Source of the DNA: Marivita cryptomonadis
GTDB lineage: Bacteria > Pseudomonadota > Alphaproteobacteria > Rhodobacterales > Rhodobacteraceae
Reading direction: 5' to 3'
NCBI RefSeq assembly: GCF_002115725.1
Contig: NZ_JFKD01000012.1
Coordinates: forward strand, 1 to 64,000
Length of the DNA stretch: 64,000 nucleotides
Shown piece by piece: positions 53,423 through 62,858 of this stretch. How positions within the stretch are numbered: the first letter of the stretch is position 1; every line of letters begins with the position of its first letter. The translations under genes and the position numbers were made by a program. The notes under the pieces were generated by a model. The model was not told where the DNA came from. It saw nothing but the letters and a program-made list of their open reading frames with translations, and searched no databases.

Positions 53423-53880
53423 GCGGGCAGATCCATCATGGCCGAGAATTCGCATTCCGCCGCCATCTCACCGTCAACCGTCGCGACACCGCCGAATTTC
53501 CAGACCTTGCCACCAGGCTTGCCGCGCAGGGTCGTCAGTCGCATTTGTAGCTGATCGCCGGGGATCACCTTGCGGCGGAATTTGCATTTGTCGATAGCCA
53601 TGAAATAGATCAGCATTTCCTTGTCCGCGAGGTCGAGGGCAGTGCCCACCATCACGGCGGCGGTCTGAGCCATCGCTTCGATGATCGTGACACCCGGCAT
53701 GATCGGGGTGCCCGGAAAGTGCCCCTGAAAATGCGGCTCGTTCATCGTGACGTTCTTGATGCCAAGTGCGGATTGCGTGCCGTCGATTTCTTCCACGCGG
53801 TCCACCAGCAGGAACGGATAGCGGTGCGGCAGGATGCGCTGGATCAGTTGGATGTCTGCACGAAGAAGCGTGTCGCTCAT
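53419..53880 (-). CDS. fabZ: (3R)-hydroxyacyl-ACP dehydratase FabZ
   Basis: This 153-residue hot-dog-fold enzyme dehydrates 3-hydroxyacyl-ACP in fatty acid synthesis. The characteristic [13 protein letters not shown] is near residue 16, the catalytic histidine lies in [17 protein letters not shown], and the glutamate in [11 protein letters not shown]. It draws on the same acyl-ACP pool as LpxA, which explains their adjacency. It overlaps lpxA by 4 bp. Confidence 0.96.
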   Translation of the reverse strand: MSDTLLRADIQLIQRILPHRYPFLLVDRVEEIDGTQSALGIKNVTMNEPHFQGHFPGTPIMPGVTIIEAMAQTAAVMVGTALDLADKEMLIYFMAIDKCKFRRKVIPGDQLQMRLTTLRGKPGGKVWKFGGVATVDGEMAAECEFSAMMDLPA

Positions 53881-53943
53881 GGGGCGTCCTTTTATGCTCT
53901 TATTGGGCTTTGAGTACCAATCCCAATGCCGGGGGGCAAGGTT

Positions 53944-54528
53944 TCAGGGGCGCAGGGGCAGGATCTCGGCCCCCTCGCCGAATTCGGCATTGACCCGCAG
54001 GATCGCCTGTTCGGTGATATCAACGGAATCCACGCTAAGAAGGACGACGCGCCTGTCCAGCACCGCAACAGCCCCGCTTTCAACCATCACTTGCAGCAGG
54101 ATCGGTTGGGCCGCCGTCAGCAGGGCGCGACGGGCCTCTTCGTTGCGCGTGCCAACGGCACGTGCCTTTTCGTCCTGTTCGCGCCGCAGGCGTTGGACTT
54201 TTTCGTCAAAAGCTTCGGCGCGGGCGCGAAATTCCGTGGGGGCCAGAGTGTCGCGCAATTCGGTGAGTTCGCGTTCTTCTGCTGTCAGCTCGGCCTCTAT
54301 GCTGCGATTTTGGGCTGCAATCTCAAGGCTTTCTTCCTCGATCTCACGGGCGATCCGCTGGCCAAAGTCGCTTTGGGTGTAAAGCGCCTCGGGCGCCACG
54401 GTCAGAATAAGGCTTTGCACCACACCAACATTGGACAGCCCGCCATCCTGCTGGGCCTGACCTGTCGAGGCTATGCAAAGAAGCGCCCCGAAGAGCGCTC
54501 CCAATGCTGTGCGACGACTATGAGCCAT
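53944..54528 (-). CDS. skp: Periplasmic chaperone Skp/OmpH-like
   Basis: This 194-residue exported protein has a signal peptide (cleavage near GQA-QQD), a short beta core, and long charged helices (about 60-145) that would form the tentacles of the Skp trimer, which carries unfolded outer-membrane proteins to BamA. It begins directly after the bamA stop with no gap. In many proteobacteria lpxD follows skp, but here fabZ comes next after 63 bp. Confidence 0.85.
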   Translation of the reverse strand: MAHSRRTALGALFGALLCIASTGQAQQDGGLSNVGVVQSLILTVAPEALYTQSDFGQRIAREIEEESLEIAAQNRSIEAELTAEERELTELRDTLAPTEFRARAEAFDEKVQRLRREQDEKARAVGTRNEEARRALLTAAQPILLQVMVESGAVAVLDRRVVLLSVDSVDITEQAILRVNAEFGEGAEILPLRP

Positions 54529-56871
54529 TTAGAACTGCGTGGAAATTGTCAGGTCGAAGGTCTGTTCTTCGTCGAACTTTTCCTTGCTCAACGCTTCGGA
54601 GAAATTGAACCGAAGGGGACCAAGTGGCGTGGTCCAGAACAGCGACACCCCGATCACGTGGCGGGCGGTAAAGTCGTCATAAAGGACATTCGCGTTGGTT
54701 TCTTCCAGCCCCCAAAGGCTGCCAACGTCATAAAAGACGCCAGCCGACACGCCGTATTCCTCGGGCAACGGCAGCGGGAATTCCGCCTCGAACCGGGCGA
54801 CAGCAAAGTAGTCGCCACCCAGCGGGTCGTTGACATCACCCGGACCGACTTCGCGTGGGCCGATGCCACCGCCTTCGAACCCGCGCATCAGGTTCGATCC
54901 CAAAGTGAAACGATCTGTCACGCGGGAAGACCCTTCGGAATAGCTTAGCGCGCCAGCTTGCAGCGTAGCCCGCAGCGTGACCTCGTCGTTAAGGATCTTT
55001 GTCTGCGCCACAGCGCGCAGGGTAGATTCGACATAGGTGCTGTCACCGCCCAGCCCAGCAAAGTCCTGACCGAATTCCAGCAGAACACCGGCGTTCGGGT
55101 TCAGACCTGTACGGCGGGTGTCATAGCTGTAGCGGTATCCGATATAGCTGTCCCACACATCACCGCGCGCCGCCTCGGCAGTGATGATCTCACCGACGGA
55201 TGAATTGAGGTTGGTGATTTCGGAATAGCGCGCACCGTAGCGCAGGTTCAGGCGACCGTTCTCGGACACCGGAAAAGTGAACCCGGTCGTGAAATTGCCA
55301 ATGGCCGTGTCATACTCTGCGTTGGAATTGTCGGTCTCAAGGTAATTGAGGCTGAAGTTGAACGCGACATCGCGGCCAAGGAACGCGGGTTCAGTGAAGC
55401 TGAAGCTGTAGTTCGACGAATCGACACCCGTGGTCACCCCAAGGGCAAGCTGCTGGCCCCGACCAAGGAAATTGCGTTCGCTGAAGGTGATCGCGGCCCC
55501 AAAGCCGCCGCTGGTGGAATAGGAACCACCAAAGCTGAGCGAGCCAGTAGGACGTTCTTCGACGTCCACGTCGATCACGACCTGCTGCGGCGTAGAGCCT
55601 TCACGGGCTTCGACATTGGCATCGCCAAAGAAACCCAATGCGCGCACGCGCTCGGCGCTTTCGCGGATTTCGCGTGGATTGAACGGGTCACCTTCGACCA
55701 CGCGGAACTGACGGCGTACAACGCGGTCCAGCGTGGTCGTGTTGCCTTCGATGTCGATGCGTTCCACAAACACGCGTTCGCCTCGCGTCAGCAGGAATTC
55801 CACGTCCAAGGTCAGATCACGATCATTGCGGGTCACGCGCGGCTCTACCCGGACAAAATTCAATCCTTCGCGGATCGCCAGACGTTCGAGCCGCGCGATC
55901 TCGGTTTCCACGGCGGTCGGCGAGTAGGTACGACCAGACCGCAAACGAATGGCACGCTGGAACACATCCGGATCCACTTCGGCCAGATCGGATGTCGCGG
56001 TGACTTCGCCAAAGTTGAACTGCTGCCCCTCTTCGACGTTGAAGGTAATGAAATACCCGTCCCGCTCTTCGCTGAGCTCGGCATTCACGCCCGTGGTACG
56101 GAAATCGACATAGCCTCGCGATTGGTAAAAGTCGCGCAGCACCTGACGGTCGAATTCTATCCTGTCTTCGATAAAGGTGTCGGACTGGATCAGCGCGCGG
56201 AAGATGCCTGCCTGCTTGGTTTCGAGCACTCGGCGCAGGCGACGGTCGCTGAACACCTGGTTGCCCGCAAAGCCGATGCGTTCGATCTCGGACACGCCAC
56301 CTTCGAACACTTCATACACGAGATCGACCCGATTGTCGGATCGCCGGATGACCTTGGGCTGCACACGGGCCGCGATGCGACCCTGCTGAGAATAGGCTTC
56401 GGTGATGCGGGCCGCGTCTGCCTCGGCGGTGGCTGGGCTGAAGACGCGGCGGGATTGCGACTGGATAATCTGTGCAAGCGTTTCGTCGTCCAGACGCTCG
56501 TTGCCTTCGAACGCAATGCGATTGACCGTCGGGAATTCCACGACGCGCACGACAAGAGTGTTGCCACGGGGCTCTATCTCAACCGTTTCGAAAAGCCCTG
56601 AGGCGAGAATCCGCTGATAGCCATCATTCAGCGCGGCTGCAGAGACCGGCTCGCCACGGGCGACGCCAAGATAGCTGGCGATGGTTCCAGACTCGATCCT
56701 CTGGTTTCCTTCGACAGAAATCGCGTTGAAGCGGAAATCCTGTGCCAGCGCCATATTGGGCGCAGACAGAACACCGACGCTTAACGCCATCGTTGTCGCT
56801 AGTAGAAATGGACGGATCGACGATTTACGCGCTGATTGCCGCGTTACCTGCTCGCCTGTTTTATGTGTCAT
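54529..56871 (-). CDS. bamA: Outer-membrane protein assembly factor BamA
   Basis: This protein of about 780 residues inserts beta-barrel proteins into the outer membrane. It has a signal peptide (cleavage near ALA-QDF), five POTRA domains (about 50-440; the first opens FNAISVEGNQRIESGTI) and a 16-strand C-terminal barrel ending in phenylalanine (STQF). The conserved VGPGD-type loop region is present near GIGPREVGPGDVNDP. ATG at 56871 is chosen over one 3 codons upstream; neither has a decisive ribosome binding site. Its neighbours are rseP, a 52-residue membrane protein and skp. Confidence 0.95.
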   Translation of the reverse strand: MTHKTGEQVTRQSARKSSIRPFLLATTMALSVGVLSAPNMALAQDFRFNAISVEGNQRIESGTIASYLGVARGEPVSAAALNDGYQRILASGLFETVEIEPRGNTLVVRVVEFPTVNRIAFEGNERLDDETLAQIIQSQSRRVFSPATAEADAARITEAYSQQGRIAARVQPKVIRRSDNRVDLVYEVFEGGVSEIERIGFAGNQVFSDRRLRRVLETKQAGIFRALIQSDTFIEDRIEFDRQVLRDFYQSRGYVDFRTTGVNAELSEERDGYFITFNVEEGQQFNFGEVTATSDLAEVDPDVFQRAIRLRSGRTYSPTAVETEIARLERLAIREGLNFVRVEPRVTRNDRDLTLDVEFLLTRGERVFVERIDIEGNTTTLDRVVRRQFRVVEGDPFNPREIRESAERVRALGFFGDANVEAREGSTPQQVVIDVDVEERPTGSLSFGGSYSTSGGFGAAITFSERNFLGRGQQLALGVTTGVDSSNYSFSFTEPAFLGRDVAFNFSLNYLETDNSNAEYDTAIGNFTTGFTFPVSENGRLNLRYGARYSEITNLNSSVGEIITAEAARGDVWDSYIGYRYSYDTRRTGLNPNAGVLLEFGQDFAGLGGDSTYVESTLRAVAQTKILNDEVTLRATLQAGALSYSEGSSRVTDRFTLGSNLMRGFEGGGIGPREVGPGDVNDPLGGDYFAVARFEAEFPLPLPEEYGVSAGVFYDVGSLWGLEETNANVLYDDFTARHVIGVSLFWTTPLGPLRFNFSEALSKEKFDEEQTFDLTISTQF

Positions 56872-56955
56872 TGTTGGCAACCTACTCAGACATCCCTTTT
56901 GGAACGTGAGTACCCAGATTGCCCTAGCTTGTCAAAAGCGCAGAGGCCGGTTTGT

Positions 56956-57114
56956 TCAATACCCGACCGGATGTGTCATCGCGTCGATCATCAAGGTGCC
57001 AAGATACGCCCCGAGGAACAGCGATGCGCCAATCGCAAACACATAGATCAGGCGGTCCCAATTGATCGAGACCAGAAGACTGAAAGACCGATAACCGTCT
57101 TGAATCGTTTGCAT
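56956..57114 (-). CDS. Small membrane protein between rseP and bamA, 52 residues
   Basis: The start ATG at 57114 follows GAGGTG. The product begins MQTIQDGYRSFSLLVSINWD and has one membrane helix (LIYVFAIGASLFLGAYLGTLM) and a short C-terminus. I do not recognise a family. Its position inside the conserved envelope operon, 84 bp before bamA, suggests a role in envelope assembly or stress, but this is inferred. Its small size means it is easily missed in annotation. Confidence 0.65.
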   Translation of the reverse strand: MQTIQDGYRSFSLLVSINWDRLIYVFAIGASLFLGAYLGTLMIDAMTHPVGY

Positions 57115-57178
57115 GGCACACCTCGGATAGACTGTTCCGAGTTCCGAAATGATGGGGAAATGTGTCAGCAATCAGGCG

Positions 57179-57213
57179 CAAACCGGGGCATTTCTATGAA
57201 ATGCCCCGGTTTG
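57179..57213. repeat. Perfect 16-bp palindrome between rseP and the small membrane protein gene
   Basis: CAAACCGGGGCATTTC and GAAATGCCCCGGTTTG are perfect inverted repeats around a 3-nt centre, just after the rseP stop. Neither side has a strong T-run, so it is not a clear Rho-independent terminator. It may be a processing or partial-attenuation hairpin that sets the ratio of upstream to downstream expression. Confidence 0.8.
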
Positions 57214-57225
57214 AAGCCAGAAAAA

Positions 57226-58569
57226 TCAGGGGCAGAAAAGGTCGTTCGATAGCGCAAAAAGCATGAGCGACAGCAACAGCGTCAGACCAATCGCCATCAA
57301 AACACGCAACGCCTTATCGCTGGGCGGACGCCCGGTGACAGCTTCGTAGGCGTGAAAGACAAGGTGACCGCCATCGAGCACGGGAATCGGAAACAGGTTC
57401 AACAACCCGACCGCCGTGCTGAGAACGGCGATGAACCAGATAAAACTGGTTGTCCCCTGCGATGCCATCGACCCGGAAGTTTCGGCGATTCCAATCGGCC
57501 CCGACAGGTTGCAGGTGCTGATCGCTCCGGTGATCATGTACCACAGGCCGGACAATGACCCGTCGATGATCCGACCCGTCTGCTGCACGCCCGACAGCAA
57601 AGCGCTGAATGGTCCGGTCATTTCAGTGGCGGGCTCAAAAAACATGCCGCCGACGATACCGATCCGGTAGTTGGTCTCGAACGTACCGTCGCTCTGTGGC
57701 TCATCAGTGCGCCGGGGCGTCATTTCCAGATCGCGGATGTCGCCATCGCGCCAGACTTCAAGCGTCAATGTTGCGCCTTCCGATCCTTCTACTGCCGCGC
57801 GCAACTGTTCAAACGCATAGATCGGCGTGCCATCAACGGACACGATGATGTCCCCGGCACGGAACCCGGCATCATCCGCCGCCGAGCGTGGGATGATCTG
57901 TGTTGCCACGGGAGGATAGACATAGGGGCCTTCGACAACCAGACTGCTGTCGCCCCGCTGTACGGTGTAGTTCAGATGTTCCTGAACCGGCAGATCGTCA
58001 AGAAAGGACTGAAAGCTCGAGGATTCGCCATAAGCGGGCAGCACAACGCCCTCAATCTCTAGCAATACGTCCCCAACCTGAAGTTCATTCTGGGCCGGAA
58101 CCGCGCGCAGCTCACCCACCTTGACCGGGTCGGTTACTTCGCCGCGCAGCATCAACACGCCAGTGAAAATCAGAATAGAGAGCGCGAAATTGAACACCGG
58201 GCCTGCCGCAACCGTTGCGGCGCGCGCCCAAAGCGGTGCACCGTTCATCGTCCGCCGCCGCTCTGCATCGGACAGCTTCGACATTGCCTCATCGTCTTTG
58301 CCACCAGAGGCGTTGCTATCACCTTTGAACTTGACGTAGCCTCCTAAAGGCAACAGCGCGAATTGCCACTTGGTGCCGCGTTTGTCGACCCGCGAGAACA
58401 ATACCGGACCGAAGCCAAGCGAGAACACCTCGGCATCGATGCCAGACCAACGCCCCACGATGTAATGACCGTATTCGTGAATAGCCACGATGATCGACAG
58501 GGCGATCACAAAGGCCAAGAGGGTCCAAATCAAACTACCAAACTGCGGCAGCAACGCTGCAATATCCAA
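57226..58569 (-). CDS. rseP: Site-2 metalloprotease RseP
   Basis: This 447-residue intramembrane zinc protease has the metal motif HEYGH at residues 31-35 in the first helix, LGGYVKFKGD typical of the family, one or two PDZ domains (about 130-290; GFRAGDIIVSVDGTPI) and the second metal-binding region NLFPIPVLDGGHL near the C-terminal helices. It cleaves anti-sigma factors and leftover signal peptides. It lies directly downstream of dxr (3-bp gap), as is usual. Confidence 0.95.
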   Translation of the reverse strand: MDIAALLPQFGSLIWTLLAFVIALSIIVAIHEYGHYIVGRWSGIDAEVFSLGFGPVLFSRVDKRGTKWQFALLPLGGYVKFKGDSNASGGKDDEAMSKLSDAERRRTMNGAPLWARAATVAAGPVFNFALSILIFTGVLMLRGEVTDPVKVGELRAVPAQNELQVGDVLLEIEGVVLPAYGESSSFQSFLDDLPVQEHLNYTVQRGDSSLVVEGPYVYPPVATQIIPRSAADDAGFRAGDIIVSVDGTPIYAFEQLRAAVEGSEGATLTLEVWRDGDIRDLEMTPRRTDEPQSDGTFETNYRIGIVGGMFFEPATEMTGPFSALLSGVQQTGRIIDGSLSGLWYMITGAISTCNLSGPIGIAETSGSMASQGTTSFIWFIAVLSTAVGLLNLFPIPVLDGGHLVFHAYEAVTGRPPSDKALRVLMAIGLTLLLSLMLFALSNDLFCP

Positions 58570-58572
58570 GGC

Positions 58573-59745
58573 TCAACCCTCTAATTCGTTCATGATCTCG
58601 TCTGCTCGTACACGTGCGAGATGGTCTAGCTGCATCACGTTATCAAGTGTGATGGCGGCATCAATATGACCGGGATGGGCCGAAACTCTGCTCAAGACCT
58701 CTTCCACGACCACTGCGATTTGCTGGAATCCAATGCGTTTCGCGATGAACCCGTCCAACGCCCGCTCCTTGGCCGCGTTGAAACAGGCCCCTGCCAATCC
58801 GCCCGTTGCCATCACCTCGCGCGCAAGGCGCAAGGCAGGCCAACGCGTTTCGTCTGCGGGCCGAAAGGTCAGCTGGCCCAGCTTGACCAGATCCAGACGC
58901 TCGACCGGCAAGAATTTGCGTTCCGGGTAGTGTAACGCAAAGCCGATGGCATGGCGCATATCGGGCGGACCAACATGGGCCATCAACGCACCATCACGGA
59001 ACCCGACCAAAGCATGGATCATGGATTCAGGATGAACAACGGCTTCAATTTTTGCCGGGTTTATTTGAAAGAACTCTTTTGTTTCAATCAACTCCAGCGC
59101 TTTGTTAAACATGGACGCACTGTCGATGGTGATCCGCTGACCCATATCCCAATTGGGGTGTGTTGCAGCCTGTTCCGGCGTCGCATTGGCCAAATCTTCC
59201 AAAGGCCAGTCGCGGAATGCACCGCCCGACGCCGTAATGATCACACGCTCAACGGCACTGATGTCTTCGCCGATCAGGGCCTGAAACACCGCTGAATGTT
59301 CGCTGTCCACCGGCAGGATCGACGCTCCGTACGCTTTGGCAGTCGAAAGCATCAACGGCCCCGCGCAGACCATGCTTTCCTTGTTGGCAAGAGCGAGGCT
59401 TGCCCCCTGTTCCAGCGCCCGCAATCCCGGTGCCAGCCCCGCCGCGCCGACAATCGACGACATCACCCAATCCGCAGGTCGGTTGGCCGCTTCGATCAAG
59501 GCAGCAGGTCCGGCGGCGGCCTCAACGCCAGAGCCATCCAAGGCCGCCCGCAAATCATCGAGACGCGCGGGATCCGCTGTAATTGCGATCTCGGCGCCAA
59601 AGGCGATGGCGTCCCCCGCAAGCTGTGCGATGTTCTGATCACCAGTCAGCGCGACGACCTGATAGGCGTCACGGTCCCGACCTATCAGGTCCAGCGTGTT
59701 TTGTCCGATAGAGCCTGTGGCCCCAAAAATCGTGACCCGCCTCAT
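58573..59745 (-). CDS. dxr: 1-deoxy-D-xylulose-5-phosphate reductoisomerase
   Basis: This 390-residue enzyme makes 2-C-methyl-D-erythritol 4-phosphate in the non-mevalonate isoprenoid pathway. The NADPH motif GATGSIGQNTLDL is at the N-terminus. Substrate and metal residues lie in ILPVDSEHSAVFQAL, ITASGGAFRDW and TIDSASMFNKALELIE. The start overlaps the cdsA stop by 4 bp. Its product feeds UppS two genes upstream. Confidence 0.96.
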   Translation of the reverse strand: MRRVTIFGATGSIGQNTLDLIGRDRDAYQVVALTGDQNIAQLAGDAIAFGAEIAITADPARLDDLRAALDGSGVEAAAGPAALIEAANRPADWVMSSIVGAAGLAPGLRALEQGASLALANKESMVCAGPLMLSTAKAYGASILPVDSEHSAVFQALIGEDISAVERVIITASGGAFRDWPLEDLANATPEQAATHPNWDMGQRITIDSASMFNKALELIETKEFFQINPAKIEAVVHPESMIHALVGFRDGALMAHVGPPDMRHAIGFALHYPERKFLPVERLDLVKLGQLTFRPADETRWPALRLAREVMATGGLAGACFNAAKERALDGFIAKRIGFQQIAVVVEEVLSRVSAHPGHIDAAITLDNVMQLDHLARVRADEIMNELEG

Positions 59746-60530
59746 TGGGTCCCCGGCGGAAATCCGACAAGCTGCCCGGCGATCACAATGAACAAGGCCG
59801 CCCCAAGCATGCCGTCAAACCGATCTAGAAGCCCCCCGTGACCGGGGATCAGGCGCGAACTGTCCTTGACCCCTGCCCGGCGCTTTATGGCGCTTTCGGC
59901 GATGTCGCCAATCTGGCTGGCCATGCTGACGGCGATACTGACCCCGATCAGGCCGATGCCCGCTTGAGTGTTGCTGGCGAAGAGCACTGCAACCACTGAT
60001 GACCCTGCCCACCCTGCAACTGTCCCGGACCATGTCTTTTTCGGGCTGACGCGCGGCCACAGCTTGGGTCCGCCGATCAAACGTCCTGCGAAATAACCTG
60101 CGATGTCGGTGACCACCACGACAAGCAAAAGCCAGACCATCCAAGTCAGGCCGAAGTCATCGCGCAGGGACATCAAGCCATAGCCGGCAAGCAGGATAAA
60201 CGCGGTAAAGACCGCATAGGTCACACCGCCCCGCTCCATTCGGCCCAATCCCAGCATCGACGGCATCAGCAATAGCGGCAGCGCAAACGAGGCTGGCAAT
60301 TCGATCGCAACCATCGAAACCAACGCCGACACGACGGCAAGGATCATCGGGGACTTGCTGCGCGCCGTGTCCAGCATCGTCACCAATTCCCAGACCATAA
60401 GGCCGACAACGATGGAAATCAGACCGTGAAACCAAAGACCACCCAGCCAGACACCCAGCGCGCCGATGCCAACCATCGCCACGGCCGAAATCAGCCGCGG
60501 CGCAAGGTCGTCCCACTTGCCTGAAGTCAT
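59742..60530 (-). CDS. cdsA: Phosphatidate cytidylyltransferase
   Basis: This 262-residue polytopic enzyme makes CDP-diacylglycerol for phospholipid synthesis. It has about seven hydrophobic segments and the family signature near the C-terminus, with [34 protein letters not shown] shown here as its core [15 protein letters not shown]. It overlaps both uppS and dxr by 4 bp, so the operon is tightly coupled. Confidence 0.94.
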   Translation of the reverse strand: [262 protein letters not shown]

Positions 60531-61258
60531 GCCACCACTGCGCCGAAACGGCGTTCACGGGTGCCAAAGCCACCGACCACCGACCGGAATTCGTCAGCGG
60601 TGAAATCGGGCCAGAGCGTATCGATAAATTCGTATTCCGAATAGGCTGATTGCCACAGAAGAAAGTTCGAGATGCGGGCTTCTCCGCTGGTGCGGATCAC
60701 AAGGTCTGGATCAGGTAAAACGCAGGTATCTAAATACTTTGGAAGCGTTTCTTCGTCTACATCATCCGGATTCAGCCGCCCTTCAGCCACGTCACGGGCC
60801 AACCGCTTGGTGGCGCGAGCCACCTCGTCTCGTCCGCCGTAATTGATCGCAATGGTCAGATTGACCGTCCGGCAATGCGCCGTCAGCGCTTCAAGTTCGT
60901 CCATCATCGCGACCAGCTTCTGGTCCAGACGCACGCGGTCGCCGATGAAGCGGACGCAGACGTCGTTCGCCTTGAGCGCCTTTGCCTCGCGCGTGATGTA
61001 GCGGCGAAAGAGGTTCATCAGCCCAGAGACTTCGGACTGCGTGCGCTTCCAATTTTCGGTCGAGAAGGCAAAGACCGTCAGGTAATCCACCCCAAGATCC
61101 GGACACGCCTCGACAATCTCGCGAACGCGACGTGCGCCTGCCTGATGCCCGAACAAACGCGGTCTACCGCGCTGGGTGGCCCAGCGACCATTGCCGTCCA
61201 TGATGATCGCCACATGGCGTGGACCGTCATCTTTTGCTGTGGGCTGGGGATTTACCAT
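60527..61258 (-). CDS. uppS: Undecaprenyl diphosphate synthase (di-trans,poly-cis-decaprenylcistransferase)
   Basis: This 243-residue cis-prenyltransferase makes the C55 carrier lipid for cell wall and lipopolysaccharide. The conserved AIIMDGNGRWA holds the catalytic aspartate. FAFSTENWKR, INYGGRDEV and the C-terminal LVIRTSGEARISNFLLWQ with ELIDTLWPDF-like sequence (EFIDTLWPDF) are all present. It follows frr by 27 bp and overlaps cdsA. Confidence 0.95.
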   Translation of the reverse strand: MVNPQPTAKDDGPRHVAIIMDGNGRWATQRGRPRLFGHQAGARRVREIVEACPDLGVDYLTVFAFSTENWKRTQSEVSGLMNLFRRYITREAKALKANDVCVRFIGDRVRLDQKLVAMMDELEALTAHCRTVNLTIAINYGGRDEVARATKRLARDVAEGRLNPDDVDEETLPKYLDTCVLPDPDLVIRTSGEARISNFLLWQSAYSEYEFIDTLWPDFTADEFRSVVGGFGTRERRFGAVVA

Positions 61259-61285
61259 CTTGAAGGGGTCCTTGTTGTGCCGGTC

Positions 61286-61849
61286 TCAGACCTGCATGAT
61301 CTCTTCCTGCTTTGTCTCCAAAGCGGCATCGACCTTTTTGATGTAGGCATCGGTGAGTTCCTGAACTTCACCTTCCCAGAACTTCTGATCATCTTCAGAA
61401 AGGCCGTCCCCCTTGGCCTTTTTGATCTGATCCATGCCGTCACGGCGGATATTGCGCACCGACACACGGGCGTGTTCTGCGTATTGACCGGCAACTTTGC
61501 CCAATTCGCGGCGCCGCTCTTCGTTCAGTTCCGGGATCGGCAACATGATGATCGTGCCATTAAGCTGCGGATTGATACCCAGACCACTTTCGCGGATCGC
61601 TTTCTCGACCTTGCCGACCAATCCCTTGTCCCACACATTGATCGTGACCATGCGCGGCTCGGGCACGTTGACCGTGCCGACCTGGTTGATGGGCGTCATG
61701 CTTCCGTATGCGTCCACCATCACAGGTTCCAGCATGGACGCACTGGCGCGACCGGTGCGGAGAGACGCAAATTCGGTGCGCAGGTTTGCCATCGCGCCAT
61801 CCATGCGGCGCGTCAGATCGTCGGTGTCGAGAATGAAGTCGTCTGCCAT
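61286..61849 (-). CDS. frr: Ribosome recycling factor
   Basis: This 187-residue factor splits post-termination ribosomes with EF-G. It has the usual helical-bundle sequence: [21 protein letters not shown] near residue 31, and later the Arg-rich [24 protein letters not shown], given here in part. It lies 115 bp downstream of pyrH and leads into uppS. Confidence 0.96.
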   Translation of the reverse strand: MADDFILDTDDLTRRMDGAMANLRTEFASLRTGRASASMLEPVMVDAYGSMTPINQVGTVNVPEPRMVTINVWDKGLVGKVEKAIRESGLGINPQLNGTIIMLPIPELNEERRRELGKVAGQYAEHARVSVRNIRRDGMDQIKKAKGDGLSEDDQKFWEGEVQELTDAYIKKVDAALETKQEEIMQV

Positions 61850-61964
61850 ATGGCCCTCAAGAGCGGTTTTTGTGCTTTGTTTCGGGTTCTAAGCGACGCG
61901 TGCCCGAAAGTATAGCACCTTGCATCACTGTGGTTTATTCACGCGCCGCGCTGTGACGGATTGG

Positions 61965-62729
61965 TCAAGCCGCCTCGCCTGCCCCTGCTTTCGATCCACC
62001 ATGCACCTTGGTGTAGGTGCCATCACCGGCGAGGATACCGCGGAACCCGCCCGGTTCATCAAGCGAGAACACGATGATCGGCAGGCTGTTGTCACGCGCA
62101 AGCGCGATGGCTGAGGCATCCATCACCTTGAGGTTCTTTTGCAGCACCTCGTCATAGGTCACGGCGTCATATCGTTTCGCGTCTGAATTGGTGCGCGGGT
62201 CTTTGTCGTAAATCCCATCGACGCCATTCTTGCCCATCAGGATCGCTTCGCAGTTCATTTCATTTGCACGCAACGCAGCGGCGGTGTCCGTGGTGAAATA
62301 CGGATTGCCTGTGCCGCCTGCAAAGACGCACACACGCTTTTTCTCAAGGTGCCGAACAGCGCGACGTCGGATATACGGCTCGGCAACCTCGTCCATGCGG
62401 ATGGCCGAGATCACGCGGGTGAACACGCCCTGCTCTTCCAAAGCGGACTGCATCGCCAGCGCATTCATCACCGTTGCCAACATGCCCATGTAATCGGCTG
62501 TCGTGCGCTCCATTCCCTGTGCGCTGCCTTGCAGCCCCCGGAAAATGTTCCCGCCGCCGATGACCATACAAATCTCGACACCAAGGTCGTGAACCGATTT
62601 AACTTCTTGTGCGATGCGTTGGACCGTTGGCGGATGCAGCCCATAGCCCTGATCCCCCATCAGCGCCTCGCCCGATATCTTGAGCATCACGCGTTTGTAT
62701 TTCGGATGAGGGGTCTGGGTGTCCGCCAT
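61965..62729 (-). CDS. pyrH: Uridylate kinase
   Basis: This 254-residue amino-acid-kinase-family enzyme phosphorylates UMP to UDP. Landmarks are [20 protein letters not shown] at the start, [27 protein letters not shown], and [21 protein letters not shown], cited in part. The C-terminus is about 15 residues longer than in E. coli. In many bacteria rpsB and tsf precede it; here miaA is divergent upstream instead. Confidence 0.95.
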   Translation of the reverse strand: MADTQTPHPKYKRVMLKISGEALMGDQGYGLHPPTVQRIAQEVKSVHDLGVEICMVIGGGNIFRGLQGSAQGMERTTADYMGMLATVMNALAMQSALEEQGVFTRVISAIRMDEVAEPYIRRRAVRHLEKKRVCVFAGGTGNPYFTTDTAAALRANEMNCEAILMGKNGVDGIYDKDPRTNSDAKRYDAVTYDEVLQKNLKVMDASAIALARDNSLPIIVFSLDEPGGFRGILAGDGTYTKVHGGSKAGAGEAA

Positions 62730-62858
62730 GTTGCGCTCCGTTTCAACGAGAGTCTAAAGTTGCGTGCAACCTGTCGGAAAACCGGCTTAGGGGCAAGGCG
62801 AACTCGCCCAATCCGGCAAACACGCCGCAGGGCAGACCATCTTGAAGGGACGGCAACA

